DNA of 33,787 nt, from assembly GCA_009746045.1 (NCBI GenBank), contig RPFO01001740.1, positions 1 to 33,787 on the forward strand. The letters are read 5' to 3'. The first letter of the stretch is position 1, and each line of letters begins with the position of its first letter. This document shows positions 1 to 8,709 of this stretch, in pieces. This DNA comes from Mesostigma viride (taxonomy: Eukaryota > Streptophyta > Mesostigmatophyceae > Mesostigmatales > Mesostigmataceae). The notes under the pieces were generated by a model, which saw only the letters and a list, made by a program, of their open reading frames with translations, ran no database searches and had not been told where the DNA came from. The position numbers and the translations under genes were made by a program.

Positions 1-603
1 GCGCCCGCGACGATGGCGTCGATGCCTATGTGCTGATGATGCACCAGATGTACTGGGGCAGGCCGGGCGGACGCGTAGAAGTCTCTGTCGGGCCCGAGGA
101 ACGCGGACAGCGCGTCCGTGATGTCCTTGTCGTCCGGATGGGGCGAGCACCTCCCGAGAGTGGCAGACAACACGGCCGTCCTGTGCCTCTTCCCGGCTTT
201 ATCCTCTCCGCGCGGGTGGGCTTCTCCCCAGGGGGGGAACACGATCTCTTTGTCGGGGTGATCCAGGTCGTACGTCACCACGTACTCGCGACCGCCGTAC
301 CCGTACACGACGGACATGGACAGCCTGCGGTGGGCCGCGAAGGCGCACGCCCCCAGCTTATCCAGCAGGGCCGAGGGGGGCAGCCTCAGGGCCCTGCGGC
401 ACACAGCTCCCGGAACTTGGTGGTGTAAATCCCCCACTCGTCCTCGTGGCTAAGAAAGACCCTCTTGATCAGCAGCGGGCCCCCCTCTTCGTTCCCCGGC
501 CCTCCCGCAGCCTCTTCCGCACGCACCTGGCCAGCGCCAGGATGCGAAGGAGCGCCATCCACAGCCACAACTTCACCCAGGCCGCCACCTCGCGAGGGTC
601 CAT
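1..603 (-). CDS. Unknown membrane-anchored protein, frame-disrupted, 3' end outside window
   Basis: I do not recognise this family. The start codon at 603 lies two bases after the stop of the upstream gene, suggesting co-transcription. The N-terminus is a hydrophobic helix (about residues 7-23, ending LRILALARCV) followed by basic residues, which suggests a membrane anchor. The body includes a conserved-looking stretch with the motif VVTYDLDHPDKEIVFPP at about 225-290. The frame changes at a six-C run (480-485) and again near 400-405. Each break is restored by one base, so sequencing error is more likely than decay. The frame is open to base 1, so the C-terminus is missing. Codon use and composition match the neighbours. 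The locus is confident as a coding region, but no function can be given. Confidence 0.55.
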
Positions 604-605
604 GT

Positions 606-819
606 TTAGTCTTCCTTGAGAGCATATTTTAGCTCCTGAGAACGCACCTTGCGCTTGTCCGTGCTGTAGTGCTCGCGCAGGTACTTGTTCAGATATTCTG
701 GCTCCTCGTCGCCCCGCGGCCGTGGCGGGCGGCTTGGCAGGTTCCGCGTCCGAGCCGGGCGGCTCCTTCTTGGCGGGCTGCTTCTTGGCGGTGAAGTCGT
801 CGTACCACGCGTCTTCCAT
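606..819 (-). CDS. Small charged hypothetical protein, frame-disrupted
   Basis: About 70 residues, function unknown. It starts MEDAWYDDF, continues through a Lys/Pro-rich linker, and ends in a charged, probably helical tail (EEPEYLNKYLREHY, then KYALKED and a TAA at 606-608). The two halves are in different frames, changing around 710-735 in a C/G-rich stretch. The tail reads like real protein only in the second frame. The next gene on the same strand begins two bases downstream, so the pair is probably one transcription unit. The start at 819 faces the divergent Bro-like gene at 1090 across a 270-bp AT-richer spacer. The coding call is moderate because the protein is short and needs a frame correction. 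Confidence 0.45.
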
Positions 820-1013
820 GGTCAGTCAGTCGTACCAAGGGCGGCCACATTATTCCCGACGAAACGCATGACCGGAAGTGGTTACTCTCCGTTTACACTT
901 GCAATTAAGTTAAACAGCCAGCCAAATAAAGTTAAGCTCGCGTGGTGAGTATAAGTATCCGCAGTCCACCCTCTTCACCATACGCAACTCCGACTAGGGC
1001 GCAAGATTGTTCG
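820..1013. promoter_or_regulatory. AT-richer divergent intergenic region
   Basis: This spacer separates a minus-strand gene starting at 819 from the plus-strand Bro-like gene. The part around 890-955 is clearly AT-rich (TTTACACTTGCAATTAAG, GAGTATAAGTATCC) and contains TATA-like stretches, as expected for early promoters of large DNA viruses. No conserved motif could be proven from one copy. It abuts the conserved 76-bp block at 1014-1089. Confidence 0.35.
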
Positions 1014-1089
1014 GGACAAACGACCCGAGCGTCCGCAGGTGCGTTAACCCACAGCAAAATTTGCCCGAGGACAGTAGCCAACGTCCACG
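1014..1089 (+). promoter_or_regulatory. Conserved upstream block of Bro-like paralog 1
   Basis: This 76-bp block upstream of the ATG at 1090 is shared with the blocks at 11875-11949 and 26601-26676. The order is GGACA, then CGAGYGTCC, GGTGCG, an ACAGC/GCAGC-type word, AAATTTGCC (AATTTTGCC in copy 2), and CGTCCAC next to the start codon. The distance from GGACA to ATG is 76, 75 and 76 bases in the three copies. It could be promoter, leader RNA or both. Confidence 0.6.
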
Positions 1090-1939
1090 ATGTCCTCGGT
1101 GATCCGCTACCTGACCCCCGCAGACGGGGCTGAGGAGGACCCGCAATTCAGCGGCAAGATCCGCGTGACGGACGATGGCAGAATGTCAGTCTTTGACGCG
1201 ATGGCCGTGATTGGTATGTCACAGCCCAAAGTGTACTGGTTACGCCTTGGAAAAGACCATCCAGAGGTGGTTACAGCCTGTAACCACTTCAAATTCCCCG
1301 GTGCTGGCCAGCGAAACACGCCCGTGACCGACCGCGAGGGGATGACCAAGATCATAATGCTGCTCCCCGGCAAGATTGCTGCCAAGTTCCGGGACAAGGT
1401 GGCGGTGTTGCTGGAGCGCTACCTGGAGGCGGACCGCTCGCTGGCCGAGGACATCCTGAGGCGGGCGGACGTGAAGGATGGCGCCATCGCCAACCTGGTG
1501 GATCACCCCCGCATCCGCAGCTGTCTGGCCACCAAGAGGCTGAACGGGTGCATCAAGGAGTACTCGGACAATCACAAGGGATGCGGGGTGCTGTACCCCG
1601 CGGTGCACGACATCAACAACCTGGCGGTGACCGGCAAGACCGCCAAGGAGCTGAAGACGCTCCATTCCTCTCGTGCCGGGTCCTCCCGCGACTTGGAAAC
1701 CGAGTCCCAGCTGGCCGCCATGTATTTTCTGCAGATCCGGGAGGCAGAGAAGCTAAAGGCCGACTCCCAGCTCAACCCCGTGGAGGTGGCCAAGAGGACG
1801 CGTGACATGTTTGAACCCGTGTTCAGGGCAGACGGTCCTGCATGACGCCGTGGCTGACGTCGGTCGCGTCAAGGAGAACGCGAAGGTAATGCGCCTCAAT
1901 CAGAGGGCGGACAGGGTGGCCAGGATCGCGAATGAATAA
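1090..1939 (+). CDS. Bro/antirepressor-like protein, paralog 1, frame change near C-terminus
   Basis: Probable DNA-binding regulator, paralogous to the genes at 11950 and 26677. The N-terminal half carries KIRVTDDGRMSV and the family core FPG-(A/T)-QR-TPVTD followed by IIMLLPGKIAAKFRDK and a conserved ERYL-ADRSLAEDILRR segment. The C-terminal half (GKTAKELK, SSRDLET) resembles the C-terminal part of phage and giant-virus Bro/antirepressor proteins. The uninterrupted frame stops at 1845 after FRADGPA. In the next frame the sequence continues with LHD and MRLNQ, matching the paralogs, to a TAA at 1937-1939. One extra base in the GG at about 1827 explains the break. Family recognition is by eye; the DNA-binding role is inferred. 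Confidence 0.75.
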
Positions 1940-2035
1940 CTCAACATTTTAATACACTTTACTCCTTCAACTGTTATAATGATGACAAACACGAGCACGC
2001 TCCCTAAAATCTCAATCTAAAGTACAGTAACGACG

Positions 2036-3214
2036 ATGGCGCTCGTAATCCATCCCTATCGGACGGAGGGGCAGTGCATGGAAGAGTGCATGCTCAAGTG
2101 CCGGCCCAAGAACAAAAAGGTGTACTTCACGTATCCCGAGGACGAGGAGGAAGTGCCCGTCTACTCCGCTCCTCCGAGGAGCCCGCGCGGAGGGAGAGGA
2201 AGAAGAAGAAGAAGAAGAAGAAGATCGCGCGCCCCCACCGCCACCGCCACCTCCGCCACCGCCGCCTCCCCGGCCCCGACCAAGAAGAAACGCTCCAAGG
2301 ACCGTGTCACCCCACCGCGCACCTGCACGTCCCGCAGACGTCCCCCCCTTCCGACGGGGTGTATCCCCCGCACCCCCGCAAGGGCGTGGACAAACCGTTT
2401 TACTTCCTGACGCAGCGGGGGGAGGAGATCGCGTACAAACGCCCCTCGAGAGGCGACGGCAACTGCTTTTACTACTCGTTGCTGCTCGGTAAGGCGCTAC
2501 AGTTCGGAATTCCCATCACGGCCGACGAGCTAGCGGCAGCCACGCGGCAATTGCGAAAGGAGTTGCGCGCCAACCTGCGCCGGTACCTGTCCTTGGGGCT
2601 TCACGGTATCCCGACAGACTTCACAGCCTCCGAAATCAAGCAGATCGATAACGACCTGCGCGGTAAGAACTACGCGACCGATGACATCATGAGGCTGGCC
2701 GCGCACCACACGGGGACCGACATATACAACCTGTCCGTGATGACGGTAGAAAAGCCGTTCCGCCACAAAATGATCGTGGAGAGCGAAATCCTGGCGTCCG
2801 GGGACGAGCCGGGACTCAGGGAGGAGGACCCGCGCCCCTCCGGTGTACATCCTGCACAACGGCACCGATCACTGGGACGCGCTCATCCCGTCCGCTCTTG
2901 GAGGGACGCACACGGTCCGCGACGTTCGACTGTCTCGTCAGCGCGCCACGGGCGCCGCGCGCGCCACGAGCGGCATCGAACGCCTCGACGCGGAGATAGA
3001 GAGGAGCCGGAGGAGGATACGGCACATCCGGGCGCTCCGTGACGCCGCGATCCGCCAGCGGAACGCCCTGCCCCACGGGGACCCCCGTCGGGCGGCCATC
3101 AACGACATGCTGGCCCGAGCGGCCGCCACCCTGCGCGAATCCATGCTTCGGTTGCAGACCCTGTACCAGCGAAGGGACGCCCTGTCTCGCGAGGCCCGCC
3201 GCAGGCCCCTTTAG
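2036..3214 (+). CDS. OTU-family cysteine protease (probable deubiquitinase), frame-disrupted
   Basis: OTU proteases cleave ubiquitin or ubiquitin-like chains; viral forms typically blunt host ubiquitin signalling. The catalytic core is visible: RGDGNCFYYSLL with nucleophile Cys at 2464-2466, and the histidine motif TDHWDALIP with His at 2870-2872, about 135 residues later, normal spacing for OTU. The start at 2036 (MALVIHPYRTEGQ) gives a Cys-containing N-terminus followed by a low-complexity basic or proline-rich linker (2170-2300) in which the true frame cannot be decided. A second frame change lies near 2820-2840, between the Cys and His motifs. The C-terminal third (2930-3214) is Arg-rich and strongly helical, probably coiled coil. 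Total length would be about 390 residues. OTU assignment is strong; the substrate is unknown. Confidence 0.8.
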
Positions 3215-3270
3215 AGGCACTCCATCCCCCCTTTTGTCTGGCCTATACTACAAAGCAACACAGCGACCCC

Positions 3271-4416
3271 ATGGCGGGCAAGAAACACATCGTGTACCTG
3301 GACAACAACAGCACGACCGAACCGCACGCGGAGGTGGCCGAGGTGATGAAGTCGACGGCCCTGTCCCTGTACGGCAACGCGTCTAGCTCGCACGTTGGCG
3401 GGCGGCAGGCGCGGAAGGTGATCGACGACTCGCGCGCGCTCATAGCCCGGCGACTGGGCGTGAAGCCCGAGGGCGTGATATTCACGGCGGGGGCGACCGA
3501 GTCCAACAACCTGCTGCTGAGCGGGTTCATGGAGCGGCACGGGGGCAAGGGCGTGGTGCTGACCACGCGCATCGAGCACCCCAGCATCACGCAGCCCTTG
3601 AAGCACCTGGCGAAGGCGTCCCGGGGCGCCATCAAGGTGGTGTGGCTGCCCGTGGACCGCGAGGGGTTCGTGCGCATGGACAAGGTGCGGGAGGCCATGA
3701 CCCAGCACAGGGGCAGGGTGAAGCTGGTGGCGGTCATCTACGGCAACAACGAGATCGGCACCATCCAGGACTTCGGGGCCCTGCGGCGGGCGGTGGGCAA
3801 GGACGTGCACATCCACGCGGACACCACGCAGGTGGCGGGCAAGGACCTGATACGGGACCAGCGGTTCATGAACAGCTTCACGCTGTCCGGTCACAAGATC
3901 CACGGGGTGAAGGGGGTGGGCGCGCTTGTGATCCGCGACGACGTCCATTGCATCTCCCCGCTGATGTACGGCGGCGGGCAGGAGGGCGGCATGCGGCCCG
4001 GGACCGAGAGCCCCCCGCTGATCGCCAGCCTGGCGAAGGCGGTGGACATGAACATGAGCCCGGCGGGTCGCCGCAAGTGGCGCGGGGTGAGGGCGCTGAG
4101 GGACGCGGCCAGGGAGGAGCTGGAGGCGCTGGGGGCGGTGTTCAACGGGCCGGCGGACCCCGCGAGGCGCATGGACAACATCGTGAGTTTCAGCCTGCCC
4201 GGGACGGACGCGCGCGAGGTGGTGAAGAAACTGTCCCGCAGCGGGATCTGCGCGAACGTCGGCAGCGCGTGCTCTAGGGGCAAACGCAGCAAGGTGCTGC
4301 AGGCCATCGGGGTGCCGCGGGAGGTGGAGGCCGGGACCATCCGCATCGGTTTCTCGGTCTACAACACCGCGGCGGACGTGCGCAGGCTGATGGAGTGCCT
4401 GAAGAAGATGCACTAA
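3271..4416 (+). CDS. Cysteine desulfurase, NifS/IscS-like (PLP-dependent)
   Basis: A 381-residue intact class V aminotransferase-fold enzyme that would remove sulfur from cysteine, giving alanine and an enzyme persulfide for Fe-S cluster or tRNA thiolation chemistry. Visible landmarks are the N-terminal YLDNNSTTEPH, the TAGATESNN cofactor loop, TRIEHPSI, the PLP-lysine motif SGHKIHG (Lys about 209, codon 3895-3897), GGGQEGGMRPGTES, and the sulfur-accepting cysteine in GSACSRG (Cys about 334, codon 4270-4272). All catalytic positions expected for the family are present and the length is typical. It follows the OTU gene by 56 bp on the same strand. No scaffold or partner gene is in the window. 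It could supply sulfur to host or viral Fe-S enzymes; the partner is unknown. Confidence 0.92.
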   Translation: MAGKKHIVYLDNNSTTEPHAEVAEVMKSTALSLYGNASSSHVGGRQARKVIDDSRALIARRLGVKPEGVIFTAGATESNNLLLSGFMERHGGKGVVLTTRIEHPSITQPLKHLAKASRGAIKVVWLPVDREGFVRMDKVREAMTQHRGRVKLVAVIYGNNEIGTIQDFGALRRAVGKDVHIHADTTQVAGKDLIRDQRFMNSFTLSGHKIHGVKGVGALVIRDDVHCISPLMYGGGQEGGMRPGTESPPLIASLAKAVDMNMSPAGRRKWRGVRALRDAAREELEALGAVFNGPADPARRMDNIVSFSLPGTDAREVVKKLSRSGICANVGSACSRGKRSKVLQAIGVPREVEAGTIRIGFSVYNTAADVRRLMECLKKMH

Positions 4417-4450
4417 AATATACGTCCACGGAAAAAAATCGAGGCACTAA

Positions 4451-4484
4451 GTACACAGACACTCGCGATCATGAGGTGCAAGTC
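4451..4484 (+). repeat. Start-region repeat, copy 1
   Basis: The sequence GTACACAGACAC-CGCGATCATGA followed by GTGCAAGT spans the promoter-proximal region and first codons of the gene at 4471. A near-identical copy lies at 4966-4999, with two differences. Confidence 0.7.
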
Positions 4485-4944
4485 CACGACCGTATCGGGT
4501 TCGAGGTGCCGCAACGAGGGCGCGCACGGAGGGGCGCACTGCGCGGCCCACAGGCGGAAGAGGGGCGCGGGGGGGAAGGCCCGCAGGCCCGCCAGGCGCA
4601 CGCACGCGGCCAGGGCGTACATGTGGACCGCCGACGACATGAAGATCGACCAGCCGCCCACTACGTGGTCGTGGGACTGGTTCGCGGACTGGTTGCCTTG
4701 GAGAAACCAAGCCTATGTACCTGACGCGGCTTTGCCACCCATTACACAAGCAGGGCTGAACGCTCAGAAAGCCAGATACAACACCCTAGCTGGTCGAGCG
4801 AGAAACCACTTCCAAGCGGGCACGAAATCACGTGCAGACCTCGCAATCGTTGATGCGCGTTTAGCGGAAGCAAAGGAGGACATAGAAGACGGCTATCCTA
4901 CCCTTGCCAGGGCTAAGTTGGACGCGGCCGCTGCTCTCCTGTGA
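4471..4944 (+). CDS. Small protein with N-terminal Cys/His zinc-binding-like motif
   Basis: 157 residues, function unknown. The N-terminus has Cys3, Cys13, Cys23 and His26 (RCKSTT...GSRCRN...HCAAH), a short C-x9-C-x9-C-x2-H pattern often seen in small viral and phage proteins and probably binding zinc. A related pattern opens the gene at 11743 on the other strand. A Trp-rich segment (TWSWDWFADWLPW, about residues 65-77) follows, then an Ala-rich helical C-terminus. The second half, from about 4690, is less GC-rich than the first, so the gene may be a join of unrelated parts. Its start region is duplicated 515 bp downstream. The start at 4471 is supported by the conserved CGATCATG context. A nucleic-acid-binding role is plausible but unproven. 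Confidence 0.65.
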   Translation: MRCKSTTVSGSRCRNEGAHGGAHCAAHRRKRGAGGKARRPARRTHAARAYMWTADDMKIDQPPTTWSWDWFADWLPWRNQAYVPDAALPPITQAGLNAQKARYNTLAGRARNHFQAGTKSRADLAIVDARLAEAKEDIEDGYPTLARAKLDAAAALL

Positions 4945-4965
4945 TTTAAAAAAAAATGCAATTAG

Positions 4966-4999
4966 GTACACAGACACGCGCGATCATGAAGTGCAAGTG
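4966..4999 (+). repeat. Start-region repeat, copy 2 (leads to an immediate stop)
   Basis: This is the duplicate of 4451-4484. Its ATG at 4986 would encode only four codons (M-K-C-K) before TGA at 4998-5000, so the duplicated start is dead unless a base is missing. An A-run of nine precedes it at about 4948. Confidence 0.65.
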
Positions 5000-5098
5000 A
5001 GCGATAGATGCCACGGAGACCCGCGCACGGGTTTCCACCAAGGTAGCGCGCCCATCGTGTGGGTAATATCCCGCGAGCGTTACGGAGAGACTGCGGGG

Positions 5099-5458
5099 AT
5101 GTACGTGCGGCGTGCGTGCGAGCGGGCGGGCGTGAGGGGCCGGAGGGAGGCGGCGAGGCTGATGGACCTGTACATGGTGCGCACGTGCGCGTGGGCGGGC
5201 GACATGGTGCTGGTGATATCGCGCGTGGCCTACATGGAGGACGAGGACCTGCTGGCCGAGATACTCGAGCGCTACAACGGGCGCGGGGGCTACCTGAACG
5301 CCGTCGACGAGATCGTCGCGAACGGTCCGCGCGAGCGGCCCGCGCGCCCCTCCCTGCCCCCGCCCCCGCTCCTACTCCCACCCCACCCCCCTCCCTACTC
5401 ACGCTGTGTTATCGCGCGCTGTCCACCGCGGACATGGCGAGTGCGAGACAAATGCTGA
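5099..5458 (+). CDS. Hypothetical protein with Pro-rich tail, start uncertain
   Basis: About 119 residues from the ATG at 5099 (MYVRRACERAG); the same frame is open well upstream, through VWVISRERYG. No family is recognised. The middle looks like genuine protein with a hydrophobic, helical character (RREAARLMDLYMVRTC, AWAGDMVLVISRVAYM, EDEDLLAEILERYNG). The C-terminus after about 5340 is a Pro/Leu low-complexity run that may be out of frame. It lies downstream of the duplicated start region (ATG at 4986), which is in a different frame. It may therefore be the body of a gene whose proper start has been lost, or a gene beginning at an internal ATG. Confidence 0.4.
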   Translation: MYVRRACERAGVRGRREAARLMDLYMVRTCAWAGDMVLVISRVAYMEDEDLLAEILERYNGRGGYLNAVDEIVANGPRERPARPSLPPPPLLLPPHPPPYSRCVIARCPPRTWRVRDKC

Positions 5459-5518
5459 CATTTCCTTAAAAAATAGAGATGGTCCATCGATATATATACA
5501 CAAATAAAGGAAAACCGA

Positions 5519-6849
5519 TCACTCCACCGGCCCTTCCACGAAATGGGGGATCAGGTCCGTGAATACCAAGTACGTTCGCATGCTCAAGAGAGGGTAACCG
5601 GCATCATCTTGATCACAAAACAACAGACTGTCCAGGGCGCACGAGAAGGCCCTCGCGTACTCCTCCTTCTGCCGCAGGAACGGCACCGCCCGCAGCACCT
5701 CGTATGCCCGCTCGCCGAGGTCCCCGGTCTCGCGGTACAGCTCCAGGGCCTGGGCGAGCACCAGGTGCAGGCGGTCGCCGCGGTCCACCGGGAGGGAGCG
5801 CCCCTCGCGCGTCTTCCTCTTCTTCGAGCCCCCCTTCGAGCCCCCCGGGCCGGGCGACGCCAGATCCACCTCAGCCATCCGGTTGGTGATGTCCCCGAAC
5901 GGCTCGCGCCGGGCCGGGGGCTTGGGCGGGGGGTTCACCTCCACCTTGTACTCGCTCTTGCGGACGAGGTCCAGGGGCAGCAGGCCCCAGGAGGGCAGGG
6001 GGTGGGGGGGCAAAAGTCCGGCTCGCTGAGGGCGGCCAGCAGCTTGACGGTGAGGCCGTACTTCTCCAGCACCTCGTCGGCGGGCTTGGCCAGTCGCTTG
6101 ACGGTCGCCTCGTCGCCCGCCCACAGCGCCGTGTGATACTGCGCCCACACGTGCTCGTACCTCTCCTTGTCGAACCGCAGCTGGACCACGCGCCGGCGGA
6201 CGTCCCGGTAGAGCACGTTCTCCTCCACGTCCACCCCCATCCGGATGGCGCCGGTCGTGTGGATGTCCTCCGCGCGCAGGGAGCCCTCCAGCCCCGCCAT
6301 GCGCAGGAGGGCGTTGCCGACGTACACGCGCTTGCCTACCAGGTTCTTGTGGCACGCGAGCCCCTTGGCGAGCACGGCGATCCCGTCCGCGGACACGAAC
6401 AGCGCGCCCCTCTCGGTGACGCGGTGGTGCTCGCACCCCTCCAGCAGCTCCTGCAGCAGGTCGGGCGGCGTCTTCACGTCCCAGGTCTCCTTGAAGGCCC
6501 TGCACATGTCCTTGACGCTGTAGAGCTTGACCTGGTCGCACCCCTCGGCGAGCGCGACGTGCACGAAGAAGCGCATCGGTCCCAGGGGGACGCGGAAGAC
6601 ATCTCGGAGGACCGCGTCGTCCACCCACGCGTCCTCGGGGTCCGGCAGCGGCGGTTGCCTCCCGTGGAGGGGCTTGGTCCCCCGCTTCCCCGGGCCGTCC
6701 TCCAGGTCGAGGTCCAGCCCCACGCCTCCGAAGTCGCCGTCGGACGCGTCGTCCTCGAACAGCAGCTCCGACACGCACGAGGGGTCCACCCCGGTCACCT
6801 TCTTCTGGCCGATGCGGTTGTCGTGGATGGCAGGGAAGAGAACCTCCAT
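5519..6849 (-). CDS. Unknown protein of about 440 residues, frame-disrupted
   Basis: No family is recognised. I chose the ATG at 6849 (MEVLFPAIHDNRIGQKK); an in-frame ATG at 6891 would add 14 residues. The N-terminal two thirds contains an acidic segment (LLFEDDASDGDF, DLDLEDG) and a folded-looking region with AVLRDVFRVPLGP and VKDMCRAFKETWDV. The organisation loosely recalls viral antirepressor-type proteins but no diagnostic motif is present. The frame changes at a seven-G run (6004-6010). The second frame holds a Lys/Arg-rich linker (GGSKKRKTREGR, a possible nuclear localisation signal) and a helical C-terminus ending at 5519. It is the last gene before the repeat region; the 79-bp array starts about 50 bp upstream of its start, so the array may contain its promoter. 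Confidence 0.6.
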
Positions 6850-6901
6850 TGTCGAGAGTGGGGAGACTTCACAGAGGTGAGCAATTTCCAACCAGTGGGG
6901 T

Positions 6902-7372
6902 GACTCAATACAGGCGTGAGAGTTCGACGCAGCCAGCGGATAACACGCCCAAGGTGTGGATCATCCAGCAAGGTGTGAACAGCTCAATAGAGGTGAGAGA
7001 ACTCGTCGCAGCCGGCGGATAACGCGCCCAGGGTGTGGATCATCCAGCAAGGTGTGAACAGCTCAATAGAGGTGAGAGAACTCGTCGCAGCCGGCGGAGA
7101 ACGCGCCCAAGGTGTGAATATTCCAACAAGGTGTGAACAGCTCAATAGAGGTGAGAGAATTCGACGCAGCCGGCGGAGAACGCGCACAAGGTGTGAATAT
7201 TCCAACAAGGTGTGAACAGATCAATAGAGGTGAGAGAATTCGACGCAGCCGGCGGAGAACGCGCACAAGGTGTGAATATTCCAACAAGGTGTGAACAGCT
7301 CAATAGAGGTGAGAGAATTCGACGCAGCCGGCGGAGAACGCGCACAAGGTGTGAATATTCCAACAAGGGTGT
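6902..7372 (+). repeat. 79-bp tandem repeat array, about six units
   Basis: The landmark AGCTCAATAG (one copy AGATCAATAG) recurs at 6981, 7060, 7139, 7218 and 7297, exactly 79 bp apart, with a diverged copy near 6903. Each unit contains AAGGTGTGAA twice and the core TTCGACGCAGCCGGCGGAGA. Units nearest the left gene differ most, and those toward 7300 are nearly identical. The open frames across it are repeat artefacts because the repeats stay open in several frames. Confidence 0.93.
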
Positions 7373-7894
7373 GACAATTTCATCCAAGCTGAAAAAATGA
7401 ATCCAACATCAAGGAAGTGCAAGCCAGCCACAAGAGGGTGAAAAAAGCATGAAAACTCGGCAACGCCGGCGCGAATGCGGATTATTTCCAGAAAACTTCA
7501 GAGGCCATGCACAAGGATGAAAGCCATGGGAGAGCAAACCAAACCACAACACACACCACAGAGGTGAAAGGGCAATGGAAGCTCACAAGAGCCAGGCAGC
7601 AAGGGGGGAGGATGGTGGGTGCAGAGAGGGGATGGTGGAGAGAGGGGCACTTGGATACAAAGTCGCCCTTTTTCGTTATCCGCCGTTTCGCGCTGGCAGC
7701 CGGCGGGAAACTCAAATTTTCAGGACATTCGCGTCAGCGGCGGAGCGCCACCGGTTACGCCGAGCTACCCAAAAAATCGTGGCCACGCGGCGGCCTTCGC
7801 GAAACCCCCGTGGCACTGACGGAATCTGGCGCGGTTCTGACGGGAACGGGGCGGGGATCTGACGGGACCGGCGGGGAACGGCGCCCTGAGCAGT
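7373..7894. other. Non-coding spacer between tandem array and palindrome
   Basis: No convincing gene. Several short frames exist but lack protein-like composition. At about 7728-7752 there is an outlying, degenerate copy of the array core (ATTCGCGTCAGCGGCGGAG), suggesting the array once reached further right. Confidence 0.55.
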
Positions 7895-8709
7895 TGCAGC
7901 GGAATCCGCAGGAGTAGGGACGAATCCGCCGGGTGCCGCGGGGTAACTTGCGAAAAGTGAGATCCTAACCGGCTGGGTAACCGAAAGTAACGGCGGACGG
8001 ACGAGTGCGAACCAGTGGGCCCGGGGGAAACTCGGGAGGGGCCAATGGGAAGTGCCGGTTTCTAGCCGGATTCCTGGCGGTTAGGAGATGCATCTTGGCT
8101 TCCCTGATCCCGGGACTCGGCCGAAAAAAAGTTTGGAAATGGGGAACGAAATACGCAATTCGCGTATTCGGCGAATTACACTACAACATTAGGTTCTATT
8201 TATAGCCCACCCGTGCAAAGTCGCTACTACTATAAATTTTTAATAGAATCGTCATATATTTTCAGTAGCCCGTAACTTATGGCTAACTTAGGACTAAATA
8301 AATAAAGGATAATCGAATATACCGCCGCGTGTGGTACTTGAAGTACCCCAGTAAATCTTGTAGTGTACTAGCGTTAAACTACCCAGTGCACGGGCGGGCT
8401 ATAAATAGAACCTAATGTTGTAGTGTAATTCGCCGAATACGCGAATTGCGTATTTCGTTCCCCATTTCCAAACTTTTTTTCGGCCGAGTCCCGGGATCAG
8501 GGAAGCCAAGATGCATCTCCTAACCGCCAGGAATCCGGCTAGAAACCGGCACTTCCCATTGGCCCCTCCCGAGTTTCCCCCGGGCCCACTGGTTCGCACT
8601 CGTCCGTCCGCCGTTACTTTCGGTTACCCAGCCGGTTAGGATCTCACTTTTCGCAAGTTACCCCGCGGCACCCGGCGGATTCGTGCCTACTGCCACGGAT
8701 TCCGCTGCA
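7895..8709. repeat. 815-bp palindrome: 323-bp inverted arms with 169-bp AT-rich centre
   Basis: The left arm 7895-8217 is the reverse complement of the right arm 8387-8709 (paired positions sum to 16604), with only a few mismatches, mainly near the outer ends. The centre 8218-8386 is AT-rich and unpaired. The identical 66-residue frame in both arms (8005-8205 plus, 8399-8599 minus) follows from the inversion and is not evidence for a gene. This could be a replication origin, two joined terminal inverted repeats, or a fold-back mobile element. Confidence 0.93.

Noticed and set aside
3211-4413. 400-residue minus-strand frame opposite the cysteine desulfurase, and a 394-residue plus-strand frame (31490-32674) opposite MCP copy 1
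   Set aside because: Long antisense frames are expected in GC-rich coding DNA; their Arg/His/Pro/Val-rich translations have no protein character, while the opposite strands carry clear family motifs.
6902-7400. Tandem array as a CRISPR array
   Set aside because: The full 79-bp unit is repeated without variable spacers, and no cas genes are present.
7507-7917. 136-residue frame between the 79-bp array and the palindrome
   Set aside because: Several frames are open at once, the translation is low in protein character, and the frame runs into the palindrome arm.
8005-8599. Identical 66-residue open frames on opposite strands (8005-8205 plus and 8399-8599 minus)
   Set aside because: They are the same DNA in the two palindrome arms; the protein has no recognisable features and the region is otherwise non-coding.
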